A stretch of 64,000 nt of DNA from Kaistella polysaccharea (GCF_020410745.1 NZ_CP084528.1:806001-870000); one strand, 5' to 3'. Counted from the stretch's first letter, positions 44,779-53,815 are shown. Notes: a model not told the origin generated them from the letters alone. A program made the numbers and translations.

Positions 44779-44801
44779 TACTATAATTAAAAACAACAGT
44801 T

Positions 44802-45098
44802 ATGGTACCAATCACAAAACCTACCGTCCGATTATTGGCTTCAGGGAACCAATTAATAGCTAAACAGATGCAGGCAAAAGCAGGATCTGTTTTGCCAAAA
44901 CACCTTGCCAATTTAGAATCCATACTCTTTATTCATGAAGGAGAGTGTGTGCTCGAAATCAATGGAGAAGAAAAACTACTGAAACAAGGCGACGCATTTG
45001 TTGTACCCCCAGACACCCAACATCAAATTAAAGTAAAAATCGACTTCAAAGGGCTACATCTCATGCCGAAAGAAATAGAATTTCAATACTTTAATTAA
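44802..45098 (+). CDS. Small cupin-domain protein
   Basis: A 98-residue single-domain cupin. The barrel motif spans LFIHEGECVLEINGEEKLLKQGDAFVVPPDTQHQIKV, roughly residues 46-84. The usual metal-binding histidines of motif 1 are mostly absent (no HxH), so it may bind a ligand without metal or be an oligomeric sensor. It precedes DUF6448 by 54 bp and likely shares its transcript. Confidence 0.88.
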   Translation: MVPITKPTVRLLASGNQLIAKQMQAKAGSVLPKHLANLESILFIHEGECVLEINGEEKLLKQGDAFVVPPDTQHQIKVKIDFKGLHLMPKEIEFQYFN

Positions 45099-45152
45099 AA
45101 ACCTAACAGTTCGCTCTTTTATTAAAATATTTAATCTTAAAATTTCAATATC

Positions 45153-45746
45153 ATGAAAACCTTACAACAAATAAGTAACAGCTTTAGCAGAACAGGTATG
45201 ATCCTTGGACTCTTGTTTTTATTAATAAGTATACCCGCATTTGCACACTGCGACTCCTACGATGGTCCGGTCATTAAAGACGCCATTAAAGCTTTAGAGA
45301 AAGAAAATGTAAACTTTGTGAAGAAGTGGATTGAACCGCAACAAGAAGCAGAAATCATCAAACTCTTTAATAAAACGGTAAGTCTTAAAAATAAAGATGC
45401 CGAAATCTATTCCCTCGTTGAAAAACACTTCTTCGAAACGCTGGTTCGCTATCACCGAGAAACTGAAGGTGCTCCTTACACCGGTCTAAAACCTGCAGGT
45501 TCTACAGAACCGATCATTCAGATGGCAGATACCACCATCGCGAACAGTAATGTGAAAACACTCCTCCATAATCTCGGAAATCATATTCAGAAGGTGATTA
45601 CAGAAAAATATGAAAAGGTAGCAGCCTTAAGTACCGTGAAAGACCATTCCGTTGCTGAAGGAAGAGCGTATGTTGCGGCTTACGTTGATTACACGCATAC
45701 TTTGGAAGCCTTGGAAAAGGTAATGTCGCATGGCGCCGCACATTAA
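45153..45746 (+). CDS. DUF6448 family exported protein
   Basis: A 197-residue exported protein with signal peptide ending at about IPAFAHC. The mature part has the DUF6448 blocks HCDSYDGPVIKDAIKALEKENVNFVKKWIEP, HFFETLVRYHRETEGAPYTGLKP and AYVDYTHTLEALE. Conserved His, Cys and Asp residues could bind metal (inference). Function unknown. It ends the AraC-cupin-DUF6448 cluster. Confidence 0.85.
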   Translation: MKTLQQISNSFSRTGMILGLLFLLISIPAFAHCDSYDGPVIKDAIKALEKENVNFVKKWIEPQQEAEIIKLFNKTVSLKNKDAEIYSLVEKHFFETLVRYHRETEGAPYTGLKPAGSTEPIIQMADTTIANSNVKTLLHNLGNHIQKVITEKYEKVAALSTVKDHSVAEGRAYVAAYVDYTHTLEALEKVMSHGAAH

Positions 45747-45773
45747 AACTTCGAATAACTCTTTATTATAATT

Positions 45774-45814
45774 CCCCTTCGACTCAAGAAAACAATTGAT
45801 TCGAAGGGGTTTTG
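45774..45814 (+). terminator. Probable terminator after the DUF6448 gene
   Basis: CCCCTTCGA (45774-45782) pairs with TCGAAGGGG (45801-45809) around an 18-nt loop, with a TTTT tail. Confidence 0.55.
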
Positions 45815-45857
45815 GTTTGGACAAGTTCAACCTCATAGAAATTTCGACCAGTAATCT

Positions 45858-45879
45858 GGTGCCTGAGTCTGTCGAAGCA
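45858..45879. repeat. Single palindromic-repeat copy next to the GIY-YIG stop
   Basis: GGTGCCTGAGTCTGTCGAAGCA is a variant of the reverse-orientation core. It lies within 2 bp of the GIY-YIG stop codon (gene ends at 45881), mirroring how cluster A starts at the DPP III stop. Confidence 0.75.
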
Positions 45880-45880
45880 C

Positions 45881-46174
45881 TCATTCCCCACCCTGCTTAT
45901 TTTTAGATAAAAGCGGCAGATCGGTAGGTCTATTTTCAATCAGCGCTTCTTTCTTTGCACGACTCCAACCTTGAACCTGCTTTTCTCTGTAAAATGCATC
46001 TGCAATGTTGTCATATATTTCATAATAAACCAGGACTACTGGGAGCCTTTTCCTGGTATGATTAGCACCTTCCCCGTTTTGATGTTGTGCCAACCGCAAC
46101 TCAAGATTTACCGTACTCCCTGTGTAGTAACTGTCGTCCGCGCATTTTAAAATATACATATAACCTTTAGCCAT
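45881..46174 (-). CDS. Stand-alone GIY-YIG nuclease
   Basis: A 97-residue protein consisting of one GIY-YIG domain: YMYILKCADDSYYTGSTVNLELRLAQH (the GIY and YIG variants are YIL and YTG), RKRLPVVLVYYEIYDN with the catalytic-helix Arg, and ADAFYREKQVQGW, with Glu as likely metal ligand. This is the short UPF0213/YhbQ-type group. The gene is flanked by direct copies of the palindromic repeat at 45858-45879 and 46201-46218 and is isolated from other genes. Target DNA unknown. Confidence 0.92.
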   Translation of the reverse strand: MAKGYMYILKCADDSYYTGSTVNLELRLAQHQNGEGANHTRKRLPVVLVYYEIYDNIADAFYREKQVQGWSRAKKEALIENRPTDLPLLSKNKQGGE

Positions 46175-46200
46175 GACCGTTTTTTTTATGAATTCATGAT

Positions 46201-46566
46201 GCCTGAGCTGGTCGAAGGTATAGCTGTAGTGGTTTCGACAGGCTCAACCACCAAGAAAACCTCACTCACCACAACGGGGACAACCATTTATAAGAACCAG
46301 ACCATCATAGAAAAAACTAATATCGTCAATAAACTAATATCTTCTGGTGCCTGAGCTTGTCGAAGGGCAACTACCAAGAATGTTCGATCACCGTATTCAA
46401 ATTAAATATCGAAAAAATCAAAAAACTTCTGGTGCCTGAGCCTGTCGAAGGCACAGCAAAGTGGCTTCCACAGGCAATATATTCGTGGTTTCGACAAGCT
46501 CAGACCGAGAGAATGATACAATTATTATAACTAACCCATCTTGGTGCCTGAGCCTGTCGAAGGCAC
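46201..46566. repeat. Cluster B of palindromic repeats
   Basis: This gene-free stretch of 395 bp (46175-46569) carries dispersed copies. Reverse-orientation copies lie at 46201-46218, 46346-46368, 46431-46454 and 46543-46566; plus-orientation copies lie at 46232-46252 and 46486-46504. The last reverse copy has GGTGCCT / AGGCACC ends that can form a 7-bp stem. Spacing is irregular, unlike a CRISPR. AT-rich unique sequence fills the gaps. Confidence 0.85.
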
Positions 46567-46569
46567 CAC

Positions 46570-46893
46570 TTACATTTTCCTCAGATAATTCTCTTGCAGA
46601 AATTCCTTAAAGCCACGCACATCATCTTCCAAGGCGCGACCACCAGTCCAATGCGAATAACGATTATACAGTAAAGCTTTCAATGAAAGCGGAATACCAT
46701 CTTCCTCATTATAAAAGTGCAATACATATCTTTTATATTCAAGCACTCGTGGATGATCTTCTGCTCTTTCCTCTTCATTTTCGACCCACATTTTTTCATA
46801 CTCCCAAAAATTAGAGTTTGCGCAGGATTTCGGACACTCCTTTTCTGCTTTGTAGTATTGGGTAAATTTGAGAAGTGGATTTGTTGGAGACAT
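46570..46893 (-). CDS. Hypothetical protein, 107 aa
   Basis: A 107-residue soluble protein with a Cys pair (ECPKSCANSNFWEYEK, near residues 18-34) and a Trp/Tyr-rich C-terminal half (LLYNRYSHWTGG). No domain recognised. It ends a few bases from the last repeat of cluster B and lies downstream of mcrC, outside the tight operon. Confidence 0.6.
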   Translation of the reverse strand: MSPTNPLLKFTQYYKAEKECPKSCANSNFWEYEKMWVENEEERAEDHPRVLEYKRYVLHFYNEEDGIPLSLKALLYNRYSHWTGGRALEDDVRGFKEFLQENYLRKM

Positions 46894-46948
46894 TACGAAT
46901 ATATTTTAGCGTTAAAGAAAAATCTTATTTAAATATCGTAAATTAGAT

Positions 46949-47983
46949 CTAAACAATAATCTCCCTAAGCCTCTCAGAAATAAGTTTCCAATTGGAATTT
47001 AAATTTATTGTTCTAATTTCAATCATATGAGATTTATATTTATATTGTAGATCATACTCTTTTTCGATGGTGGGATAAAGAAGAACTCCTTTAGCATTCA
47101 TCGTTTTCAATGTTTCATCTTCTTGATTTAATAAGTAACTGAATAGTTGATAAAGATTATTTGACTTGATTTTCTCTTTATCATAATTAATGGTCATTGT
47201 TTCCCGATAATACTTCGCATCAATTATAATTTTTTCAGTCCCGTTTTCTAATGTGATATCCGTTTCCATTTTTGGAATAAACTGAAAACTTTCTTGATCT
47301 TCACTGTTGAAACTCCACTTTATTGTTTCTTTTTTTACTATGGTATATCTATTTTGTTCAATGCGATAAAAGTTCCTAATGAAGGCTTCAAAGAGTTGAT
47401 TCATCTTCCGTTCATCTCTGGTAAAATCAGTAAATTTAAAAATACCTTCTTCCTCTGATGGTAATGTATTTTCATAAATTATTTGACAGACATTCATTAA
47501 AAAACCATAAAACCGATTATTTCTGTTTAATTTAATTTGACTGAAAAGCGAATTATTAATTTGGATTAAATCAATCCCTGAAAACATTCTTTGCAACTTG
47601 AATAATTCTTTTTTTAATTCTCTATCTAATCCCTTCGTTCTTGATAATGAATACAGGGTAGAAAGTAAAATTCTGTTGTTTAGAATATTAGAGGAAAAGG
47701 AGTCGAAAGTACAAACGGTTCTCTGTTTAAATAACAAGTTACTCTTTAAAGTTTGACTGATCTGAAGTTTTCCTTTCACTCCTACAATCTCATCTGTATA
47801 ATCGATGTAACTTTTATCAATACCCCTTTTAAGCAATATTTTAGTACCATTAATCAGAATCTTAGCGAACAGGTCAACCAATTCTGTTTTATCGTCAACC
47901 GAAACATATACACGCTCTTTCTCCTCTAACTTGTTCCAAGCATAGCACAAAAGATAGTAGATGTTTTCAATAGGAATTGGCAT
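46949..47983 (-). CDS. mcrC: McrC-type restriction subunit
   Basis: A 344-residue nuclease subunit of a McrBC modification-dependent restriction system. The N-terminal segment IPIENIYYLLCYAWNKLEE is the classic McrC start. The C-terminal PD-(D/E)xK site is seen as ETDITLENGTEKIIIDAKYY near residues 235-255. McrC cuts DNA once the McrB GTPase ring translocates to it. It starts 2 bp after mcrB, so the two are co-translated. Confidence 0.93.
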   Translation of the reverse strand: MPIPIENIYYLLCYAWNKLEEKERVYVSVDDKTELVDLFAKILINGTKILLKRGIDKSYIDYTDEIVGVKGKLQISQTLKSNLLFKQRTVCTFDSFSSNILNNRILLSTLYSLSRTKGLDRELKKELFKLQRMFSGIDLIQINNSLFSQIKLNRNNRFYGFLMNVCQIIYENTLPSEEEGIFKFTDFTRDERKMNQLFEAFIRNFYRIEQNRYTIVKKETIKWSFNSEDQESFQFIPKMETDITLENGTEKIIIDAKYYRETMTINYDKEKIKSNNLYQLFSYLLNQEDETLKTMNAKGVLLYPTIEKEYDLQYKYKSHMIEIRTINLNSNWKLISERLREIIV

Positions 47984-47985
47984 TA

Positions 47986-50610
47986 TTATCTGGAAAGTAA
48001 ATTCAACATATCACCCACATTGTTCAGATCATCAAACCAGATTTCTTCCAATAATGGTTTGAGTTCGAAATCAATAATTTCCTGCCACCAAATATTTTCA
48101 TCTACCGTAGCAGTGAAATCGCAAAAATAACTATGCCCAATTTGAAAGCCTTCCCCTAAATTAACATCATCTTTTATTTTTTCATTGACTTTTACTAATG
48201 AAGAACAGATGTGTTCAATCATATCTTTAGAGAGTCCATTATCTGATAAGAAAGCACGGAAATTAATTCCATAATCTGGTTGTAAACTTATAAATGCAAA
48301 ACGTCGTCTTAAAGCATAATCTACAATTGCGAGAGAACGGTCAGCCGTATTCATAGTTCCGATAATATGTAAATTATCTGGAACATAAAACCGATCTTCT
48401 TCATCTTCTGCATATGTTAATTTGAGGGCATATTTTTCCTTTCTCTTATCCGCTTCAATCAGCATCATTAGTTCTCCGAAAATCTTACTTAGATTCCCTC
48501 TGTTTATTTCATCGATGATAAAAAAGAATTGCCTTTCAGGATGTGCTAATGCTCTTCTACAAAAGGTGTAAAATATTCCTTCTTTAATATCAAAACCGCC
48601 TTTTAGGGTAGGCCGTAATCCCTGAATAAAATCCTCGTAACTGTAGGATTGATGAAACTGAACCATTTCGATATTGGCATCATTCATCTCCTTCATTATT
48701 TCATAAGCTAGTTTTCTTGCAATAAAAGTTTTACCAACACCGGGTGGACCCTGTAATATTATGTTTTTCTTTCTTTTTAAAAGAGAGACCGTTTTCAAAA
48801 ACTGCTCTTCGCTAATGAAAGGCTTATCTTCATCTTCGGAAAAATTGTATTTCTTAACTTTACTCTCTTGGAGTAATTTTTCACTAATAATATTCTTATT
48901 ATCTATGATCTCTCGAATAATTTCATATTCCTCAACCGTTAATTTAAATAGACTTCCTTGATTGTTATTAAATACTTCGCACTTCTGTAATTCCGGGTTA
49001 TTTTTTAATTCGTTCCAACTCACTGGAATTTCTAATTTTAAGATCAATTGAAATTCTATTTCTTCTCCCTTATCACTATTATGAATACCCTTAGTAACTT
49101 CATAGATGGCTTTGATTTGTTTAGTAGGACTACTCTCATAACCTATGATTATATCGCCGGGTTTTATTTGTTCAAAATATTTATATATTCTGCGTTTATT
49201 TCCTTTCTCATTATATGTTGTGTAGGTTTGCAGTTCTTCAGTTTGATGACTTGCAATACTCCAAATCTTCGGATTAGCATTGAGCCACCAAAAGTTGATC
49301 GGCTCTTCTAATTCATCTGTTGCTTCTTCTTCAATAACTTCATCCGCTTTTATATCATTTTGTCTATTAAAGATCAGATTATATTTTTCAAAAACGAGTA
49401 CTAATTCTGGGTAGAGTCTTGCATATTCGCTTAAAATGTACTCCCAAGGTTTTGTTGAGCTAAATGTATCAGGTCTAAATAACGTGGCATAATCACTATA
49501 TGTATTAGGTTTATATTGATACACTTTGTTTGTTATCCATCGTACATTCCGTCTATGGTGATAAGAAGTGGCATCTGCATCGTAGTAGTAATCTCCCTCA
49601 ATAATTCCTATTCCTAGAGAAGTATTTACGCCCTTATTAGCAAAAATAACATCCCCAATATTTGCAGATTTAAACATCCAAAGATTCCAGATTTGATTGG
49701 ATTTAGTGTCTTTCGGAAATTCTGCAATGGCTTTTAATTCTTCTATAGAATTACATTTTGAGAGATCGCCCACATTCAAGTTTGAATAACTAAGCGCGGC
49801 AATATTCTTAGAATAGAAATCCTCCCATTCAGCTGCCTGACTGCCGGGAGCGAATTTAAAATAGTTCCTGCTTTCCTTATTAAGCCTGATAATTTCGCCT
49901 TTTATACTTTCAAAATAAGAGATTACTTTATTGTAGTTGTTAATTTTTACAAATTGATTCCCTTGCGGTTTTTTTATGGAGTGTCCTGCAACAATTCCTA
50001 CTTCTGGACTTTCACTGATTTTTAAAAAAAACTGGTAAGCATCGCGGTGTGAATTTTTAATATGTGGATAAAGTGCAAGCCAGCAATATTCGGATCCAAA
50101 ATTAGATGCACCTTGAAAATCTACTCTATGAAAGACATATTCTTTCAAATCTAATTTCTCAATTAAATCAGTCCCGATCTGGTCTAAATAATTTTGAACA
50201 TTTTCCTTTTGCTTTGTCCACTTATTATAAAAGAAAGTATGGAAAATTGCCCAGGGCTTTTGCCAATTTGCAAACATATCTCTTTTACCAATTGGGTAAT
50301 CCAGTAATTCATTTAAAAATAGGGAAGCTAAATGATCGAAATAAGTAACATCCTTTGATCTTATTTTATCTTTAATTTGGTCAATTAATGCTGCATCTAC
50401 CTTCACGCCATTTTGTAACTGACGTGCTACTTCTGCACGCAACACATTGACGGGTTGAAATCTATTTTCTGGATTGCCGTAATCTTTATAGATTTCTGCC
50501 ACTATCTCTTCTGGTAAATCATTTAATGCCTGATATAAAACTGCGGAATCTTTAGAATAAGTGTTATATTGTTTTGCTAAGTTGACTATATATTGAAATT
50601 GTGTTTCCAT
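47986..50610 (-). CDS. mcrB: McrB-type AAA+ GTPase with EVE-like domains
   Basis: An 874-residue motor subunit. The N-terminal 210 residues look like the MrcB_N/DUF3578 region. An EVE/PUA-like module is likely at about 295-375 (SNQIWNLWMFKSANIGDVIFANKG). A second, clearer one spans about 440-575 (INFWWLNANPKIWSI ... IKPGDIIIGYES). The AAA+ core follows with Walker A GPPGVGKT (from about residue 620), Walker B FFIIDEINRGNLSK, the McrB signature GTMNTADRSLAIVD and ALRRRFAF. EVE domains are known readers of modified bases, so this protein probably recognises modified foreign DNA. Confidence 0.92.
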   Translation of the reverse strand: METQFQYIVNLAKQYNTYSKDSAVLYQALNDLPEEIVAEIYKDYGNPENRFQPVNVLRAEVARQLQNGVKVDAALIDQIKDKIRSKDVTYFDHLASLFLNELLDYPIGKRDMFANWQKPWAIFHTFFYNKWTKQKENVQNYLDQIGTDLIEKLDLKEYVFHRVDFQGASNFGSEYCWLALYPHIKNSHRDAYQFFLKISESPEVGIVAGHSIKKPQGNQFVKINNYNKVISYFESIKGEIIRLNKESRNYFKFAPGSQAAEWEDFYSKNIAALSYSNLNVGDLSKCNSIEELKAIAEFPKDTKSNQIWNLWMFKSANIGDVIFANKGVNTSLGIGIIEGDYYYDADATSYHHRRNVRWITNKVYQYKPNTYSDYATLFRPDTFSSTKPWEYILSEYARLYPELVLVFEKYNLIFNRQNDIKADEVIEEEATDELEEPINFWWLNANPKIWSIASHQTEELQTYTTYNEKGNKRRIYKYFEQIKPGDIIIGYESSPTKQIKAIYEVTKGIHNSDKGEEIEFQLILKLEIPVSWNELKNNPELQKCEVFNNNQGSLFKLTVEEYEIIREIIDNKNIISEKLLQESKVKKYNFSEDEDKPFISEEQFLKTVSLLKRKKNIILQGPPGVGKTFIARKLAYEIMKEMNDANIEMVQFHQSYSYEDFIQGLRPTLKGGFDIKEGIFYTFCRRALAHPERQFFFIIDEINRGNLSKIFGELMMLIEADKRKEKYALKLTYAEDEEDRFYVPDNLHIIGTMNTADRSLAIVDYALRRRFAFISLQPDYGINFRAFLSDNGLSKDMIEHICSSLVKVNEKIKDDVNLGEGFQIGHSYFCDFTATVDENIWWQEIIDFELKPLLEEIWFDDLNNVGDMLNLLSR

Positions 50611-50717
50611 TAATTACATTTTCTTTTGTGAGCTATGGCTTTCATAATAATATTTTAAATCGGTCGAATATCAATTTTTCTTGTTCTTAATCATAAATAA
50701 TAGATTATTTTAAGACA

Positions 50718-52451
50718 TTATAATTTTTCAATTTTCCAACAAGAATTAGTCAAAGTTTCATTTTCAACTAAAGTAAAACTTTCTTGAAGCTTAACCCATT
50801 CCAGAAGTAAATTTGTATCTGGTTTGTAGCGTTCAATACTTCTAATAAAATGATCAATATGAGATTTCAAATCGCTGTACTCTTTTTCATATTTTTCAAT
50901 TCCTTTTGACTCTATTATTGTCTTCAGTTCCAGAAAATAGCATTGGAAATAATCGACAACATTTTTATCTAGTACAGTCTCATTATATCTTTTTACACTA
51001 CTCAATCCAATACTTTTAAAATCGTGTAAGGTTCCTAAATAATAATCGGTATGCAATTTTTTATGATGTAGCAATCGCTTATAAGTGTTTCCAAGCGAAG
51101 TAATTAATAATCGAATGGTTTTAGTCTCTAAAAATTGACCTTCAACTATTCGCTCAATGAAATGATCGCTATTGTCAAATGGTTTCAAACTGTCGTAAAA
51201 TAAACCACTCTCTATTGAATTTTCAGAAATCAAAAAAGAATTCAGTTGAGCTTTCCAAATAAGTTCACTTTTTTGCCTTTTACCTAAATGATTAAATTCG
51301 AAAAGAATGTTCATAATAATTCTCTTTACTCGATCATTTACATTCTCAAAGGCAATCTTATCTTTTATCAGTAATGCAATATCTTGGAGTCTAACTATGT
51401 CACTTAAAATGTCAACTAAATAATCCCAATGTAAACCTCCATCAAAATCACCGTGAAATTCCACTTCTGAAATATCCTCCACGATTCCGAAATTTTCTTT
51501 TAAATTTTCATATAAACTTTTCTCTAAACTATCTATCGCCACATCTAATGATATTCCATTATTTAATCTGTCATAAAATGACGGCAGATTTAAATGCAAA
51601 AAGAAACTCAATTCTTGGGAATCATGTAGGTCAATTTTTTTTTCAGCAAAATGTAAATAAATTCTTTTTACAATAACTACCCAGAACAAATCGAAAAAAC
51701 TTGAATCATTTACTCTAATTGCAGTTTTAGCGTTCTCTTTCCATAAAGCTAATAGCGAATCAATGATTTGAGAAGTCCTTTCTCCATCTAATCCATCACC
51801 AATCTCTATACATGCATTATCAACAATTTGAGAGTAAATAACTTGGTATGATTTAATTTCATCTTTTAAAATATAATCATCTATTTCATCCTTAATATTT
51901 GCAATCGAATTATCTTCTGTAATTTTAACTTCTGAAAAAGACTTGTACCGAGAATTATTAGCGAATGCATTAAAATCTAATTTTTTTGCTATCTTTAAAT
52001 TACCACCAATACGGCTGGATTTATCTATGAGTACAGTGACAAATGGATATAAATAGCACAAAAATATAATAAAAAGAAAACCTGATAAATATCCCATCGT
52101 TAGAGCAGTACCATCTTTAAAATCGTTAATGATAAAATACGCTATAAAAAGACTTATTAATGAACCAATCGAAAACTGTATGAAGTTCCTTAATTTAGGA
52201 TTATTTAAAATATTTACTTGAGTTTTATTTTCTATTCTTTCTTTACTATTTTCTACACTTAAAATTACAAAAGCGATTAAAATTCCAAAGAGAGAAGCAA
52301 TTGAACTTAAAATGAACGCAAAAAAATCTTTAGCATCTTTATCCCTTAAATGCAAATAATCATCTAATACTTTTAATTTATCTGGAATGCCAAAGATTAT
52401 AATAATTGAAAATAAAATAGGTATTAAATAAAGAAGATAATTTTTTTTCAT
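50718..52451 (-). CDS. Unknown four-TM membrane protein in the defence island
   Basis: A 577-residue protein with TM helices at about residues 6-24, 43-66, 88-108 and 117-140. They are followed by a 430-residue, mostly helical, charged cytoplasmic part without recognised domain. The gene lies 17 bp after hsdS and 107 bp before mcrB, same strand, so it is transcribed with the restriction genes. Local sequence is very AT-rich, more than the flanking housekeeping genes. A membrane anchor plus large cytosolic domain fits an abortive-infection effector or sensor, but that is a hypothesis; no toxin motif is visible. Confidence 0.75.
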   Translation of the reverse strand: MKKNYLLYLIPILFSIIIIFGIPDKLKVLDDYLHLRDKDAKDFFAFILSSIASLFGILIAFVILSVENSKERIENKTQVNILNNPKLRNFIQFSIGSLISLFIAYFIINDFKDGTALTMGYLSGFLFIIFLCYLYPFVTVLIDKSSRIGGNLKIAKKLDFNAFANNSRYKSFSEVKITEDNSIANIKDEIDDYILKDEIKSYQVIYSQIVDNACIEIGDGLDGERTSQIIDSLLALWKENAKTAIRVNDSSFFDLFWVVIVKRIYLHFAEKKIDLHDSQELSFFLHLNLPSFYDRLNNGISLDVAIDSLEKSLYENLKENFGIVEDISEVEFHGDFDGGLHWDYLVDILSDIVRLQDIALLIKDKIAFENVNDRVKRIIMNILFEFNHLGKRQKSELIWKAQLNSFLISENSIESGLFYDSLKPFDNSDHFIERIVEGQFLETKTIRLLITSLGNTYKRLLHHKKLHTDYYLGTLHDFKSIGLSSVKRYNETVLDKNVVDYFQCYFLELKTIIESKGIEKYEKEYSDLKSHIDHFIRSIERYKPDTNLLLEWVKLQESFTLVENETLTNSCWKIEKL

Positions 52452-52468
52452 CCGGCCTTTTAATTTTG

Positions 52469-53815
52469 TTATTTATTATAATACGATTGCGATTCCGCAA
52501 CCAAACCCAAACCTTCACCATCACTCTCCCCAACCCTAACCTGACCATTCATCAACATCGGCAATAACCAATCCCGCAACGAAGCGAGTTCTTGGTTTTG
52601 TAAAGAGTTTATCTTGATTTTTTTATCAAATGTTGAAACAATTTTTTCAAAATTTATTAAAATTTCTTTTGATGGATAAACCAATTCTAAATTATATAAA
52701 TCATCTTTTGTTAATGAGCCGAATGTAGTTCCTACCGAATTTAAATAATCGAATTTCTTTTTGAAATAATTCATTTGATATATTAAATAAGAATTATAGC
52801 CATCCCTACTATTCAACGCTGCTAAACCACGACCAATACAGCAATTAGTTGAGGCAACATTCATTGTTCCTATTGGTGCTCTTACACTTAACAAAATATC
52901 ACCTTCCAGAGCAAACCTTGTTGGTGCAGTTGTATACATTCTAACTGTTGGAAATCTCCATTCGAAATCGGTAGATCCTTGAAAAAACATCATCCCCTGT
53001 TTATCTTGATTATAAGAAGTTCCAGCAGGAGATTGGCCCATTGTTATATTTGCAATTTCTGATAATCTTTTTACTTCCCACCCTTTCGGAATCTCCCTCT
53101 TCAAAACAGCATTATAAACCATTTCTCCGCCGGAAGATTTATACCCTTTAGCATGTTTATCGGTCACTTCGACAAGCTCAGTGTCCGTGGTGGCTGAGCT
53201 TGTCGAAGCCACGGGAAAATCAAACTGCACAAACCAATAATCGTAAAGCGTTTTTGCCATTTGCTCTAATTCGATATTGATTTTATTATTCAACTCAATC
53301 TTATCATCTAAAGCAGAAAGGACCGCAGCGATTTGTTTTTGGTTTATAATGTCATGTAATCGTAATTCTAGTCTTTTAAAATTAGATGTTGCCTGCGCTA
53401 AAGCAGGTACACCAACATGACTTTTAAATGACATTAATTTTTTTTGCCCATAATCACTTTTCATTAAGTAAGAAAAATAAACTGGATCTAAATCTGCGGT
53501 AAAACGAACTCGAAATTGACTTTGAGAAATTATATATCTTTCATATTTAGAATTATAGGGAATATATGCAACTTGTCCTAATGTGCCCCGATGTGTAATA
53601 ACGATATCACCTCTAAATGCATTGGCTTTTCCTAATTTGTTTGCCTTTTCTAGCGAGACATATTTGAATGAATTTTCAACAAGTTTATGACTAGTTAAAT
53701 TTGAACCATTTAAAACTGGTATTCCGTGTGAGATAAAATTATCAACTTTAATATCTGAACCAAATGGTCCCATAGAAATAACATCGATAACTGAAGATAA
53801 TTTAGTTTCTTTCAT
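52469..53815 (-). CDS. hsdS: Type I restriction-modification specificity subunit HsdS
   Basis: A 448-residue specificity subunit with the two-fold pattern of the family: target-recognition domain 1 (about 1-150), a central conserved coiled coil (KQIAAVLSALDDKIELNNKINIELEQMAKTLYDYWFVQFDFP), target-recognition domain 2 (about 235-390) and a final conserved coil (SLQNQELASLRDWLLPMLMNGQV). It overlaps hsdM by 14 bp. Residues about 201-217 (start VASTSSATT) are encoded by two inverted copies of the palindromic repeat, inserted in frame between the two halves. The call is firm; the target site cannot be predicted. Confidence 0.95.
   Translation of the reverse strand: MKETKLSSVIDVISMGPFGSDIKVDNFISHGIPVLNGSNLTSHKLVENSFKYVSLEKANKLGKANAFRGDIVITHRGTLGQVAYIPYNSKYERYIISQSQFRVRFTADLDPVYFSYLMKSDYGQKKLMSFKSHVGVPALAQATSNFKRLELRLHDIINQKQIAAVLSALDDKIELNNKINIELEQMAKTLYDYWFVQFDFPVASTSSATTDTELVEVTDKHAKGYKSSGGEMVYNAVLKREIPKGWEVKRLSEIANITMGQSPAGTSYNQDKQGMMFFQGSTDFEWRFPTVRMYTTAPTRFALEGDILLSVRAPIGTMNVASTNCCIGRGLAALNSRDGYNSYLIYQMNYFKKKFDYLNSVGTTFGSLTKDDLYNLELVYPSKEILINFEKIVSTFDKKIKINSLQNQELASLRDWLLPMLMNGQVRVGESDGEGLGLVAESQSYYNK
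53165..53212. repeat. In-frame inverted repeat pair inside hsdS
   Basis: A plus-orientation copy (53165-53183, CACTTCGACAAGCTCAGTG) and a reverse copy (53190-53212, GTGGCTGAGCTTGTCGAAGC...) lie 6 bp apart within hsdS. They are the same element as in clusters A and B. The 48-bp block keeps the frame and falls in the linker between the central coil and the second recognition domain. Confidence 0.85.

Noticed and set aside
46175-46569. tRNA or insertion sequence in the repeat gap
   Set aside because: No cloverleaf, no transposase frame and no terminal inverted repeats beyond the short palindromes.
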